Shown here piece by piece: positions 9,185 through 18,891 of a stretch of 64,000 nt of DNA; position 1 is the first letter of the stretch, and each line of letters opens with the position of its first letter. The stretch is taken from positions 2,294,001 to 2,358,000 of the forward strand of contig NZ_CP025227.1 in the NCBI RefSeq assembly GCF_004010955.1, written 5' to 3'. Below the pieces are notes generated by a model. The model saw nothing but the letters and a program-made list of their open reading frames with translations, had not been told where the DNA came from and ran no database searches. The DNA is from Actinomyces wuliandei (GTDB lineage Bacteria; Actinomycetota; Actinomycetes; Actinomycetales; Actinomycetaceae). A program made the position numbers and the translations under genes.

Positions 9185-9989
9185 CGACCCCTAGGTAGCC
9201 GGTGACAAGGTCCTCAATGCTCGTGGACTGCCGGCTCAGCGACTGCGTGTAGGCGTCCTCGACGACATAGCCCTCGTCGAGCATGATGACCCGGTTGGCG
9301 CAGCGCTGCAGCATGGAGAAGTCGTGGCTGCACATGATGACCGCGCCCCCGGCGGCGCAGTACTCACGCAGCACCCCCTCGATACGGTACTGCGCCTCGA
9401 TGTCGATACCGTTCATGGTCTCGTCCACGACGGTGACGGGGCGGCTGACCAGCAGGGCCGCAGCCAGCTGGGTCTTCTTCACCATGCCGTGGGAGTAGCC
9501 GGTCATGAGGTCGCGGGTCCGGCCTCCCATGCCCAGCGTGGCGAACAGATTGTCGACGGCGTCGGGGTCGAACCTGATCCGGCGTCCAGGCGCCGAGTGG
9601 AGCCGAGCCAGGAAGCGGACGTACTCCTGGGCGCTGAGGAACCGGGGCACGTGGTCGTTGTCGGCGGTGTAGCAGGTCATGCGCAGGGCCGGTGCAGACC
9701 CGGCGGGCGCGCCCCCGACCTCGACGCGCGCCCCCGACGGGGTGGGGACGATACCTCGCAGGACCCGGCACAGCGTCGACTTTCCCGAGCCGTTGGGACC
9801 GATCATGGCGACAAAGTCACCCGGGTAGACACTGAACGACACCCTGAGAAGTACCGGGGTCCTTTTATAGGAGAAGGTCAGGTTCTGAACATCGACAACC
9901 GCCCTCACATCACGCGCACGCCCGTCGTCACCCCCAGGCACAGGGGTGGCGACGGGCCGGGGCTCACGCGAGTCACGCACGGTCAGCAC
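9174..9989 (-). CDS. ABC transporter ATP-binding protein
   Basis: Nucleotide-binding subunit energising the adjacent permease. It has Walker A GPNGSGKST, a degenerate signature YSHGMVKK in place of LSGGQ, Walker B ending VVDETMNG, and the switch histidine in CSHDFS. Length 271 residues. The GTG at 9989 is the longest start, but the ATPase fold begins about residue 30 (AVVDVQNLTFSYK) and no start has a strong ribosome site, so a shorter N-terminus is possible. First gene of the three-gene exporter operon. Confidence 0.88.
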   Translation of the reverse strand: MLTVRDSREPRPVATPVPGGDDGRARDVRAVVDVQNLTFSYKRTPVLLRVSFSVYPGDFVAMIGPNGSGKSTLCRVLRGIVPTPSGARVEVGGAPAGSAPALRMTCYTADNDHVPRFLSAQEYVRFLARLHSAPGRRIRFDPDAVDNLFATLGMGGRTRDLMTGYSHGMVKKTQLAAALLVSRPVTVVDETMNGIDIEAQYRIEGVLREYCAAGGAVIMCSHDFSMLQRCANRVIMLDEGYVVEDAYTQSLSRQSTSIEDLVTGYLGVGGG

Positions 9990-10443
9990 CTGTACGCGCT
10001 ACTGGCCTCGTTCCCGTCACACGTGGCAAGGACGAGGGCATCGGTGGGCTCCTTCCGTGGCCGAGGCCAACCGGCACCTGTCAGTCATGTTATTACCGTA
10101 ACCCTCTTGTCGGTCACGCAGTAGCAACCACACTCCTGGGACCGACTTTCGTCTACCAACGCACCACCTGTCGTTGATGACAGATCCGACCGACCTCCGA
10201 CCGACCTCGGCCGGGCTCCCCACCGTGTGACGGAGCCATCTGCTGCTTCCGGCCCGCAGCGAGGTGGAGGGCAGGGGCTGGGCGAGACAGCGGGCAGCAG
10301 CGTCGTCAGGCCACCGCTCCGATTGTTGGCACATCCCCGGCTGCCTCGCCCCGCGATGCTGTCACATCCTCCGGCTACCCTGCCTGCATGCCAGCCTCCA
10401 CAGCCGCGCCCTCCGCAACCACACAGCAACCGGGACCACCAGC
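9990..10443. other. Divergent spacer between exporter operon and radA
   Basis: 454 bp without a gene I can support. It must hold the promoters for the minus-strand exporter operon and for radA. The only repeat I see is a perfect 11-bp tandem pair (CGACCGACCTC) at 10187-10208. Frames running through it are extensions of radA or antisense shadows. Confidence 0.4.
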
Positions 10444-11877
10444 ATGACCAGCACCATGACCAGCACGACGACCAGAAGAGCACCACGCCCCTCCTTCCGC
10501 TGCACCGAGTGCGGCTGGACCGCGCCCAAGTGGCAGGGACAGTGCCGCGAGTGCCGTGCGTGGGGCACCCTGGAGGAGACCTCCCCCTCCCCGGCAGGCG
10601 GCCCGGCCGGGACACCCGGCCTGCCCGCCACCCCGGCGGTGCCGCCTGCTGAGCCCGCGCGTCCCATCGGGGAGGTCAGCGCGGAGGAGGCCCGGGCCCG
10701 CTCCACCGGCGTCGAGGAGCTGGACCGTGTCCTGGGTGGCGGGATCGTCCCCGGCGCGGTGGTCCTCCTGGCTGGTGAGCCCGGGGTGGGCAAGTCCACG
10801 CTGCTGCTCGACGTCGCGGCACGCTCAGCCGCAGCCGCCCGCGCGCGCGGCGAGGGCCCAGTCCTCTACGCCACCGGGGAGGAGTCCGCCTCCCAGGTCC
10901 GGCTGCGGGCCGAGCGCATCGGCGCCCTGGACCCAGGCCTGCTCCTGGCCTCGGTCACCGAGCTGGGCGCGCTCCTGGGCCACGTGGAGGAGGCCTCCCC
11001 CTCCATGCTGGTGGTGGACTCCGTCCAGACGGTCGCCTCCGCCCAGGTGGAGGGCAGCGCCGGGGGCGTCAACCAGGTGCGCTCGGTGGCGGGGGCGCTC
11101 ATCGCCGTGGCCAAGGAGCGCAGCGTCCCCGTCCTCCTCGTGGGGCACGTGACCAAGGACGGCGAGATCGCGGGTCCCCGGGTCCTGGAGCACCTGGTAG
11201 ACGTGGTCACCCACTTCGAGGGGGACCGGCACGCCCGCCTGCGCCTGCTGAGGGCGGTCAAGAACCGCTACGGCCCCACCGACGAGGTCGGCTGCTTCGA
11301 CCTGGGCGAGCGCGGCATCACCGGCCTGGCCGACCCCTCCGGCCTGTTCCTGTCCGCCTCACGGTCACAGGTCCCCGGCACCTGCGCCACCGTCACCCTG
11401 GAGGGCCGCCGCCCCGTACCAGTGGAGATCCAGGCGCTCGTCGCGGCCACCAGCGCGGGCTCGCCACGGCGGACCACCTCCGGGGTGGAGCACTCCCGCG
11501 TGGCCATGGCACTGGCCGTGCTCGGCGCCCGCGTGCGCGTGGACACCTCCTCCCGCGACGTCTACGTCTCCACCGTAGGCGGGGCGCGCGCCGTGGAACC
11601 CGCCACCGACCTGGCGGTCGCGCTCGCCGTGGTCTCGGCCGCGCGCGGCCTGCCGACCTCCACGGGGCTGGTGGCCCTGGGCGAGGTCGGGCTGACCGGG
11701 GAGGTGCGGGCCACCGTTGGCATCCAGCGGCGCCTGGCGGAGGCCGCCCGCCTGGGGTTCGACCGGGCACTCGTCCCCCTGGCAGGCTCCCAGGAGCTGC
11801 GCCCCGTGCCGGGCGTGCAGGTCCTGCCCGTGTCCCACGTGGGCGAGGCCCTCGGGGCAGCACTCCCCCAGGGGTAG
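10444..11877 (+). CDS. radA: DNA repair protein RadA
   Basis: RecA-like ATPase/helicase acting in branch migration and recombinational repair. 477 residues: an N-terminal C4 zinc finger (CTECG and CRECRAWG, Cys 20/23/34/37), Walker A GEPGVGKST near residue 105, Walker B-type LVVDSVQTV, the RadA motif KNRYGPTDEVG, and a C-terminal Lon-protease-like domain (LGEVGLTGEVR). The start at 10444 was chosen because the protein fold begins just after it; a second ATG lies four codons further on. It precedes disA, a common actinobacterial arrangement. Confidence 0.95.
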   Translation: MTSTMTSTTTRRAPRPSFRCTECGWTAPKWQGQCRECRAWGTLEETSPSPAGGPAGTPGLPATPAVPPAEPARPIGEVSAEEARARSTGVEELDRVLGGGIVPGAVVLLAGEPGVGKSTLLLDVAARSAAAARARGEGPVLYATGEESASQVRLRAERIGALDPGLLLASVTELGALLGHVEEASPSMLVVDSVQTVASAQVEGSAGGVNQVRSVAGALIAVAKERSVPVLLVGHVTKDGEIAGPRVLEHLVDVVTHFEGDRHARLRLLRAVKNRYGPTDEVGCFDLGERGITGLADPSGLFLSASRSQVPGTCATVTLEGRRPVPVEIQALVAATSAGSPRRTTSGVEHSRVAMALAVLGARVRVDTSSRDVYVSTVGGARAVEPATDLAVALAVVSAARGLPTSTGLVALGEVGLTGEVRATVGIQRRLAEAARLGFDRALVPLAGSQELRPVPGVQVLPVSHVGEALGAALPQG

Positions 11878-12087
11878 CCCCTGCCGCCACGCCCACCCGT
11901 AAGCCAGCACGACCCCCGTAGGCACGGGCCAGCACGTGAAGAGACCAGGACCGGGGTGCTGGCCGCTACCATGGCCCCGGCGGGCACGGCCAGCACCCGG
12001 ACCCCACCAGGACCGTCCAGGCCTCCCGGGCAGCAACCGCCCGCTGAGCCCCTCACACCGAGGACGCCACACGACCAGGAGACACTG

Positions 12088-13158
12088 ATGACTGAGGCCG
12101 CCAGCCAGCTGCGCGAGACCCTTGCGCTCGTCGCGCCCGGGACCGTCCTGCGTGACGGCCTGGAGCGGATCCTGCGCGGACGCACGGGCGCGATCATCGT
12201 GCTGGGCTTCGACCCCGTGGTCGAGGCGATCTGCTCGGGGGGGTTCCACCTGGACGTCGAGCTGTCAGCCGCCCGGATGCGCGAGCTGGCCAAGATGGAC
12301 GGCGCCGTCGTGGTGGACATGGACACCAACCGCATCCGTCGCGCCAGCGTCCAGCTCCTGCCCAACGCCTCCATCCAGACCTCCGAGACCGGGATGCGTC
12401 ACCGCACCGCCGAGCGCGTCGCCCGCCAGACCGGCTACCCCGTCATCTCAGTCAGCCAGTCCATGCGGATCATCTCCCTCTACGTCGACGGCAGGCGCCA
12501 CGTCCTGGACCCCAGCGAGGTGATCCTCTCGCGCGCCAACCAGGCCCTGGCCGCGCTGGAGCGCTACAAGTCCCGCCTGGACCAGACCTCCGCCGCCCTC
12601 AACTCCCTGGAGATCGAGGACCTCGTCACTGTGCGTGACGTCACCTCAGTGCTCCAGCTCATGGAGATGGTGCGACGTATCTCCGCCGACATCGACGGCT
12701 ACGTCCTCCAGCTGGGGACAGACGGGCGGCTCCTGGCCCTCCAGGTAGAAGAGCTGACCCGCGGGCTCGCAGCCGAGCACAGCTTCCTCCTGGAGGACTA
12801 CCTGGCGACCGGGCTGGAGCCCCCAGCGGTGGAGGCCCGCCTGAAGTGGGTGGGCTCCCCCGCCCTCCTGGACCTGGCCATGGTGGCCCGCTCCATGGGT
12901 CTAGGAGGCAGCGACGGGCAGGACCTGGACACCCCGGTCTCACCCCGGGGGCTGCGTATCCTGTCCAAGATCCCACGCCTGCCCGTCACCACCTCACGGG
13001 CGGTCGTCGAGCACTGGGGCTCCCTCCAGGCAGTGCTGGGTGCCACGACCGAGGAGCTGGCCGCCGTGGAGGGAGTGGGAAGCCAAGGGGCGCGGATCCT
13101 GCGCGACGGCCTGTCCCGGCTGGCTGAGATCTCCATCGTGGAGCGCTACACCACCTGA
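12088..13158 (+). CDS. disA: DNA integrity scanning protein / diadenylate cyclase DisA
   Basis: Makes cyclic di-AMP from two ATP and monitors DNA branch structures. 356 residues, the usual size. The N-terminal DAC domain shows the catalytic DGA in MDGAVVVDMD and RHRTAERVA. A central helical linker follows, then a C-terminal helix-hairpin-helix DNA-binding part (GATTEELAAVEGVGSQGA). The ATG at 12088 follows CCAGGAGA; the open frame extends 44 codons upstream without support. Located 210 bp after radA on the same strand. Confidence 0.96.
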   Translation: MTEAASQLRETLALVAPGTVLRDGLERILRGRTGAIIVLGFDPVVEAICSGGFHLDVELSAARMRELAKMDGAVVVDMDTNRIRRASVQLLPNASIQTSETGMRHRTAERVARQTGYPVISVSQSMRIISLYVDGRRHVLDPSEVILSRANQALAALERYKSRLDQTSAALNSLEIEDLVTVRDVTSVLQLMEMVRRISADIDGYVLQLGTDGRLLALQVEELTRGLAAEHSFLLEDYLATGLEPPAVEARLKWVGSPALLDLAMVARSMGLGGSDGQDLDTPVSPRGLRILSKIPRLPVTTSRAVVEHWGSLQAVLGATTEELAAVEGVGSQGARILRDGLSRLAEISIVERYTT

Positions 13159-13280
13159 ACCTCCTCCCAGGAGCCCCGCCAGCCAGGTCAGCCACCCCAG
13201 GTCACCCAGCCAGGTCGCCAGCAGCCCGCCCGCTCCGCTCGCTGCACGGCTGCTGCGCAACTACTGGCGGCTGCTGGCAG

Positions 13281-14750
13281 CTACTGCACGATAAAGACCG
13301 TGTCCTCGCTCAGGTCCTGGTCCCCCAGGACGACACGGAAGCGGTAGGTCCCGGCCGCCGCGACCCGACCTGCCACCGCGCTCTGCTCGGGCGAGGGCTC
13401 CTGCCCAGGGTCAGACGCGGAGGACGGCTCCGGTGCCGCCCCGGGATCCGAGGGCGTCAGGCTGGCTGACGGGCTGGCTGAGGCCTGGTCCGGCCCGGGG
13501 GTCCCGCCCGGTGACGCCGAGGCGGAGGCCTCCGCCTGCGCCCCGGGCGCGGGTGCTGCTGCCAGCGCGCAGTCCGACGTGGCGACGTAGCCGTTCCACC
13601 CCAGGGTCACCTCCGTGGAGTCACCACCCCCCAGGAGCAGGGGACGCTGCGAGCCCTCCTCCTGGCAGGCCGTGGAGCTCCAGACCTGGTGGCTGCCCGA
13701 GGTGACCACGACCCCCAGCGAGGCGCTGCCCGCGTCCAGCAGGCAGGAGACGTCGCCGTCGTTCGTGACCCGCAGGACGAAGGTGGCACCTGCGCCAGCG
13801 CTGACGGCCTCAGGGCCGCTGACCTGCGTCGCCAGGGAGGCCGGGTCGCAGGCCTGCGGGTCGGGGTAGACGGTGTGGGTCTGGGCGGCCGCCCGCTCCT
13901 GCTCCTGGGAGCGGATGGTCTGACGCATCCACGCAGCCCCGCTGACGGCTCCTGCCCCCGCACCCACGACAAGCAGGACGGCCGTCACACCGAAGACAAG
14001 ACGCCTCAGCCCGTAGCGAGGGCGCCGGGGAGCCTGTCGGGCGGATCGCAGCCGTGAGGACCTTGGGGCGGTGCGGTCCCTGGCTCCTGCGGCCGTGCCT
14101 GTGGACGCAGGGGGGCGCGGGCCGTGAGTCTCACCGCGCGCGCCCCGAGGACCAGCAGAATGAGACGCCTGGGCCTGTGAGCGCGACGTCGGCTGCTGCG
14201 AGCGCTGTCCGGTGCCGCGCCGGGCCTGAACCCCCTGGGCGCCGGCTGCGGTAGCACGCCCGGAGGAGCGGCGTCTGGCCGCGGCCCGCTTGCTGGGACG
14301 CCCCGCCTGCGTGGAGGTGGCGCGAGCAGAACGGGCCGTGCCCGGCACGGCCTGACGCGTCCGGGTACCGGAGGCACCAGAGGAGCCAGAGGCGCCCGAG
14401 GGCACAGAGGAGCCTGCCGGGCCGTGTCGCTCACCCGAGCGGGCCGGGACGCCCTGGGAAGGACGACCACCCGCAGAACGACTGTCCCGGGAGGCTGCCG
14501 AGCCTCCCAGGCTGCCAGAGCGGCCAGAGGTACCAGGGCGGCCGGGTGCACGCCCTGCACCAGTCGGGGCTGCCTCCCCTCCGGCGGCACCGGTATGCCT
14601 CTGGCGAGACATGCTGCGGGAGCCTCCGGAGGCCTGACGGCGCGGCCTGCCCTGGCCGCTGGAGGAGGCGCCACTACTGGCACGGCGGCGAGCCGCCCCT
14701 CGCCTGCCCCCTGGCTGCCCGCCAGCGTCGTTCCCCCGTCCCTGAGCCAT
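13281..14750 (-). CDS. Single-span membrane protein with long disordered basic cytoplasmic region
   Basis: 489 residues. Residues 1 to about 240 are extremely rich in Arg, Ser, Gly, Ala and Pro with no fold visible. One membrane span follows (LVFGVTAVLLVVGAGAGAVSG), then an extracellular domain of about 200 residues with paired cysteines (DPQACDPAS, DVSCLLDAG, STACQEEG, TSDCALAAA) and an Ala/Pro/Ser linker before a terminal beta segment. The outer domain resembles secreted beta-sandwich modules, but I do not recognise a family. The ATG at 14750 lacks a strong ribosome site. Convergent with disA. Confidence 0.6.
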   Translation of the reverse strand: MAQGRGNDAGGQPGGRRGAARRRASSGASSSGQGRPRRQASGGSRSMSRQRHTGAAGGEAAPTGAGRAPGRPGTSGRSGSLGGSAASRDSRSAGGRPSQGVPARSGERHGPAGSSVPSGASGSSGASGTRTRQAVPGTARSARATSTQAGRPSKRAAARRRSSGRATAAGAQGVQARRGTGQRSQQPTSRSQAQASHSAGPRGARGETHGPRPPASTGTAAGARDRTAPRSSRLRSARQAPRRPRYGLRRLVFGVTAVLLVVGAGAGAVSGAAWMRQTIRSQEQERAAAQTHTVYPDPQACDPASLATQVSGPEAVSAGAGATFVLRVTNDGDVSCLLDAGSASLGVVVTSGSHQVWSSTACQEEGSQRPLLLGGGDSTEVTLGWNGYVATSDCALAAAPAPGAQAEASASASPGGTPGPDQASASPSASLTPSDPGAAPEPSSASDPGQEPSPEQSAVAGRVAAAGTYRFRVVLGDQDLSEDTVFIVQ

Positions 14751-14955
14751 AGAGACGACTGTACCGGTGAGCGCTCCCCCTGCCGACCAGCGCCTCACCC
14801 ACCGCCCGCGCCCAGCCCGCAGCCCGTGGCCCGCGAGACAGCCGCCCCGCCCACGTCGCCACAGGTGCAGACCTGTAGCACGTTCCGGGACAGGCTGCCG
14901 GGCTGACCGGTCAGGACAAGCCGGACAGGTCAGGGCGGGTAGTGTCGGGGGAGGT

Positions 14956-15963
14956 TCAGGGCAGCGAGAAGGTGGCGCCACCGTCCTGCGTGACCACCAG
15001 GCCGTCAGCCATCAGGCTGGCCAGCACCCGGTTGCAGGAGGCGTCGAGCTCGCCTCGCCCCCGCGAGCGCCGCTCGGCTGCGGCGCGACCGTCCTGCCAC
15101 GCCCGCGACGCAGCGTCGCGCAGCACACCGGAGTCAACAGGTCCGTCAGTCTCGCGCAGCACCGCCATGACCAGGCCTCTGGCCTGGCGGTCCGTCCCGC
15201 GCCACGCCTGGGTCCTACGCCTGGAGGCGTGACGGTCGGCGGGGCGACCCGCTGCCACCCACGCGCAGCTGTCCGCCCAGGGGCAGGCGGCGCAGCCGGG
15301 GTCACGGGCCGTGCAGACCAGGGCGCCCAGCTCCATGACCGCCACCGACCACGTGGCCGCCTCACTGTCACCGGGAGGCAGGAGCGTCTCAGCACGCTGC
15401 CGCTCAGCCCGGGTCAGGGTGGGCGGGGGCAGGGCCTGACCACCGACGGCCCGGGCCAGCACCCGGCGCACGTTCGTGTCCAGCACCAGCGCCCGGCGCC
15501 CGTAGGCGAAGGCCACAACCGCCCCGGCCGTGTACTCCCCCACACCCGGCAGGCGCAGCAGCTCCTGCCTGTCGCGGGGCAGGACTCCCCCGTGCTGCTC
15601 CATCACCGCCCGAGCACACTCCTGGAGGCGCAGTGCCCGGCGCGGGTAGCCCAGACGGTCCCACACGCGCAGGACCTCCGAGGCAGGGGCACCAGCCAGC
15701 TCCTCCGGGCCCGGCCAGCGCCGTAGCCACTCCTCCCAGACCGGCACGACACGTGAGACGGGTGTCTGCTGGCTCATGACCTCACTGACAAGCACCGCCC
15801 ACGGCGTGGTCCCAGGCCTCCTCCACGGCAGGTCACGGGCACTGCGCCGGTACCAGGAGACAACGGGCTGCGGGGCCAGGGCGTCCACGGGGGTGGCCTG
15901 TAGCCCTCCGGGGTGCCCGAGAGACCCGGAGGACCCGGTGTCCACCTGCCGCCTCCTCACCAC
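14956..15963 (-). CDS. mutY: A/G-specific adenine glycosylase MutY
   Basis: Removes adenine mispaired with 8-oxoguanine. 335 residues. Visible are the helix-hairpin-helix LLRLPGVGEYTAGAV with the catalytic Asp in LVLDTNVRR, the catalytic Glu in SEVMSQQTPV, and the iron-sulfur motif CTARDPGCAACPWADSC (C-x6-C-x2-C-x5-C). It lacks the C-terminal NUDIX-like 8-oxoG domain, as is usual for short actinobacterial MutY. GTG start at 15963 preceded by GAGGAGG. Neighbourhood with disA and radA fits DNA repair. Confidence 0.93.
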   Translation of the reverse strand: MVRRRQVDTGSSGSLGHPGGLQATPVDALAPQPVVSWYRRSARDLPWRRPGTTPWAVLVSEVMSQQTPVSRVVPVWEEWLRRWPGPEELAGAPASEVLRVWDRLGYPRRALRLQECARAVMEQHGGVLPRDRQELLRLPGVGEYTAGAVVAFAYGRRALVLDTNVRRVLARAVGGQALPPPTLTRAERQRAETLLPPGDSEAATWSVAVMELGALVCTARDPGCAACPWADSCAWVAAGRPADRHASRRRTQAWRGTDRQARGLVMAVLRETDGPVDSGVLRDAASRAWQDGRAAAERRSRGRGELDASCNRVLASLMADGLVVTQDGGATFSLP

Positions 15964-15984
15964 TGCCTCCTCATTGCTGTCCCC

Positions 15985-16653
15985 TCACAGCTGCAGCAGC
16001 ATGCGGGTGTTGCCCAGGGTGTTGGGCTTGACCCGGGCGAGGTTGAGGAACTCGGCCACGCCGTCGTCGTGGGAGCGGACCATCTCGGTGAACACATCCG
16101 TGCCTACCGGCGTGCCCGAGATCATGCAGAACCCGTGGGAGGCGAAGAAATCCACCTCAAAGGTCAGGCAGAACAGGCGCTGGAGCCCCAGCGTGCGGGC
16201 GCGCTCGACCAGCTCGTGCAGCAGGGCCGAGCCCACTCCCTTGCCCCGGTGGTCGGCGTGGACCGCCAAGGTCCGCACCTCAGCGATGTCGTCCCACATG
16301 ACGTGCAGCGCCCCGCAGCCCACGATCGCCGACCCCGGGGAGGCCGACCCGTTGGCGGCCTGCGCGCTGGCGGTGGCCACGTCCTCGGCCACGGTGAACT
16401 CCTGGACGTCCTCGAAGTAGGAGATAAGGTCCTTGGCGATGAGGATCCTGCGGTCGGAGTAGGGGCGCACCAGCTCGGCAATGGCCCGCACGTCGGCCGG
16501 GCGGGCCGGGCGCAGGAGGGTGCGGGTTCCCGCGCCCGGCCCTGCCTGGCCCGTCGCGGCGCGCCCGGGCATGGCACCCGCCCCGGGGCGGACGTCCCGC
16601 AGGGCGGCCGCATCCGGCTGACCGCCTGACACGTGCGCCACCGTAGCGCTCAT
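15985..16653 (-). CDS. Amino-acid N-acetyltransferase (short ArgA-type N-acetylglutamate synthase)
   Basis: GNAT-fold enzyme of about 222 residues that probably acetylates glutamate, the first step of arginine synthesis. The acetyl-CoA site is visible in VRTLAVHADHRGKGVGSAL, followed by LQRLFCLTFEVDFF, a pattern shared with the short mycobacterial NAGS. The first 40 residues are variable. ATG at 16653 was chosen; an ATG 36 bp upstream is possible and neither ribosome site is strong. No other arginine gene is nearby, so substrate assignment rests on family resemblance. Confidence 0.78.
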   Translation of the reverse strand: MSATVAHVSGGQPDAAALRDVRPGAGAMPGRAATGQAGPGAGTRTLLRPARPADVRAIAELVRPYSDRRILIAKDLISYFEDVQEFTVAEDVATASAQAANGSASPGSAIVGCGALHVMWDDIAEVRTLAVHADHRGKGVGSALLHELVERARTLGLQRLFCLTFEVDFFASHGFCMISGTPVGTDVFTEMVRSHDDGVAEFLNLARVKPNTLGNTRMLLQL

Positions 16654-16752
16654 ACCTGCCACCCGCCTCTCCCTCTGGTGGCGGGACATTCTGCCACACC
16701 CGGTCACGGTCAGCCTCGCCCGCGCCAGCCTGGCCGCTGCGCTCCGGCCCGC

Positions 16753-17742
16753 CTAGCGGCGTCGCTCCAGGATCTCTACCACACGGTAGGCCGTGGCCTC
16801 GTCGACGACCAGGTCCGTGGCCACCCTGGCCCGCAGGGCCGCCAGGAGCGCGGGGGCCTTGGCCTCCCCGGCGACGGCGCACAGCCGGACCGGGATGTGG
16901 GCGAGCTGGGCGGGTGTGGGGCCGGTAGCCCGGGCGTTGAGGGCGATGCCACGGTAGGTGCCGTCCGCGCGCAGCAGCACGGTGCACACGTCGCCGACCA
17001 CCCCCTCCTCACGCAGGGTACGGCGGTCCTCCATGGTCAGGTGCTCCCCCTGGTACACCTGGGAGGGAACCGCCCCGCGCACGGAACCGACGCCGAACAC
17101 GGCGACGTCGGTGTGGTCAGCCAGCGCCAGCACCCTGCGGATGGAGCGCTCCTTCCACATGGCCTCACGCACCTCGACCCGGTCAAAGAAAGCAGGCACC
17201 GGGAAGGCGACAGTCCGTGCACCGAAGGCCTCGCCGATACGTGCCAGGACCTCCCCCGCGAAGGGCGCCTCCCCCACCGCGTCAGAGGCGCCGTTGAGCT
17301 GGACGACCGTGACGTCGGGGACCGTGGACCGGTGCAGGGAGAGCGCGATCTCAGAGACGGTCGTCCCCCACGCCACCCCGACGGTCGACCCCGGGGTGAC
17401 GTAGCCCGTCAGCTGCTCGGCGGCCACCGTGGCCACCTGCCTGAGCCGGTGGATCTCCGTGGCGCCCCTGCGCACAGGTACCAGCCGGGCGCGCACCCCG
17501 AACTCCTCACGAAGCCGCCTGACGACTGCGGAGTCGCCCGTGGGCCTCTCCAGCTCGATACGCACCAGACCCGTGCTGCGGGCGTGCGCCAGGAGCCGGG
17601 AGACGGTCGAGCGTGACACGCCCAGGTGCCGGGCGACGACCTCCATGGTCTCACCCTGGAGGTAGTACATGGAGGCGGCGGTGTAGGCACGCTCGTCAGT
17701 GCTGGCGTACACGGGAGGCGTCCCACCAGCCACGTCGCTCAT
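16753..17742 (-). CDS. SorC-family (sugar-binding domain) transcriptional regulator
   Basis: 329-residue regulator. The N-terminal HTH includes EVVARHLGVSRSTVSRLLAHAR; the C-terminal sugar-phosphate-binding SorC domain starts near ATEIHRLRQVA and contains GVAWGTTVSEIA and VFGVGSVRG. The ATG at 17742 is preferred because GGAGGAACGT precedes it by 5 bp. It is divergent from the DeoR-type gene at 18103 and close to the six-gene araB-araM-like operon, so either regulator may control that operon. The ligand is not predictable. Confidence 0.85.
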   Translation of the reverse strand: MSDVAGGTPPVYASTDERAYTAASMYYLQGETMEVVARHLGVSRSTVSRLLAHARSTGLVRIELERPTGDSAVVRRLREEFGVRARLVPVRRGATEIHRLRQVATVAAEQLTGYVTPGSTVGVAWGTTVSEIALSLHRSTVPDVTVVQLNGASDAVGEAPFAGEVLARIGEAFGARTVAFPVPAFFDRVEVREAMWKERSIRRVLALADHTDVAVFGVGSVRGAVPSQVYQGEHLTMEDRRTLREEGVVGDVCTVLLRADGTYRGIALNARATGPTPAQLAHIPVRLCAVAGEAKAPALLAALRARVATDLVVDEATAYRVVEILERRR

Positions 17743-18102
17743 ACGTTCCTCCTGCTCCTGTGCCGTGGTCTGCACTCTGTTGTCACGTCTTGTCAGGCTG
17801 TCTGCGTCCTGTCGCGGTCAGCCCACGGGTGCTGCCACCCAGGGGGGCACCACGTGCCCGGAACCAGGGTGCCAGAGAACCTGGGCGCGAAGGCCTGGGA
17901 ACATGGTCCCACCCTCGCCCCGCGCACACGTGCAGCGGACCGACGCGGCCAGCTACAACACGGGTACACCCGTACCGGTGCCCGCAGGAACCACGCAGCC
18001 CCAGGGCACTTGTCCCAGGTCACTGCGTCCAAGGCGCCACCCCGGCGACGGCTGGCAGTAGCGTGAGAAGGCCCCACAGCCACGACCCGCAGGAGAGTCC
18101 CG
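17743..18102. promoter_or_regulatory. Divergent regulator spacer with a 14-bp palindrome
   Basis: 360 bp between the SorC-type and DeoR-type genes. It contains the perfect palindrome ACGGGT-AC-ACCCGT at 17960-17973, a candidate operator for one of the two regulators (autoregulation is common in both families). I see no gene here. Confidence 0.35.
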
Positions 18103-18891
18103 TTGCAGCCCGACCCACCAGGCAGTCCCTGGGACCGCCGCCTAGCCGTCGCCGAGACGGTCTTCGCGCGCGGTAACGTCAGTGTCGAGGAGCTGGCCGC
18201 ACTGACGGGCGTGTCCACAATGACGATCTACCGGGACCTGGCCGCCCTGGAGGACAGTGGCATGGTCCAACGGCACCGGGGCAGGGTGGTCGCCCTGGCC
18301 TCAAGCCTGCACGAGGCCGACGCTGACTTCCGTCTGCAGCAGAACACGCGGGCCAAGCAGAGCATCGCCTCGGCCGCCGCAGCCCTGGTCCCCCATGGCA
18401 GCTCACTCATGATGGACGACTCGACCTCCGGTATCTGGCTGCTTCGCGCCGTCGCGGACCTCAGCTCGATGACGGTGGTGACCAACTCGCTGCTGGTAGC
18501 CAACGAGATCGCCTCCGCCCGCTCCGCCACGCTCGTCGTGGCGGGCGGGGAGTACCAGCCCTGGGCGCACGCCACGATGGGCCAGTACGTGACCGAGCAG
18601 ATCGCCTCGATGCACGCCGACTTCTGCTTCCTGTCCGCCTCCGGCATCGCCGGGCTGTCCTGCTACCACCCCTACCAGGCCTTTGCGGAGGTCAAACGAG
18701 CCATGATGCGCTCCGCGCACACCTCGGTGCTCCTGCTGGACCACACCAAGATGAGCCGTCGTGCCCTGTTCAAGTTCGCCGACCTCACCGACTTCGACCA
18801 CGTCGTCGTCGACTCCGACTTTGACCCCGGCCTGGTGGCACGGCTGCGGGAGGCGGAGGTCAGCCTGGTGGTGGCCGATCCGCCCGGCTGA
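18103..18891 (+). CDS. DeoR/GlpR-family transcriptional regulator
   Basis: 262 residues. The N-terminal DeoR HTH (about residues 10-60) contains VSVEELAALTGVSTMTIYRD. The C-terminal DeoR sensor domain starts near TRAKQSIASAAAALV and has MMDDSTSG, a conserved effector-region segment. The start is TTG at 18103, six bases after AGGAGAG; no better ATG exists. It is convergent with the araM-like gene and is a plausible repressor of the adjacent operon, responding to a phosphorylated sugar or polyol (family-based inference). Confidence 0.85.
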   Translation: MQPDPPGSPWDRRLAVAETVFARGNVSVEELAALTGVSTMTIYRDLAALEDSGMVQRHRGRVVALASSLHEADADFRLQQNTRAKQSIASAAAALVPHGSSLMMDDSTSGIWLLRAVADLSSMTVVTNSLLVANEIASARSATLVVAGGEYQPWAHATMGQYVTEQIASMHADFCFLSASGIAGLSCYHPYQAFAEVKRAMMRSAHTSVLLLDHTKMSRRALFKFADLTDFDHVVVDSDFDPGLVARLREAEVSLVVADPPG

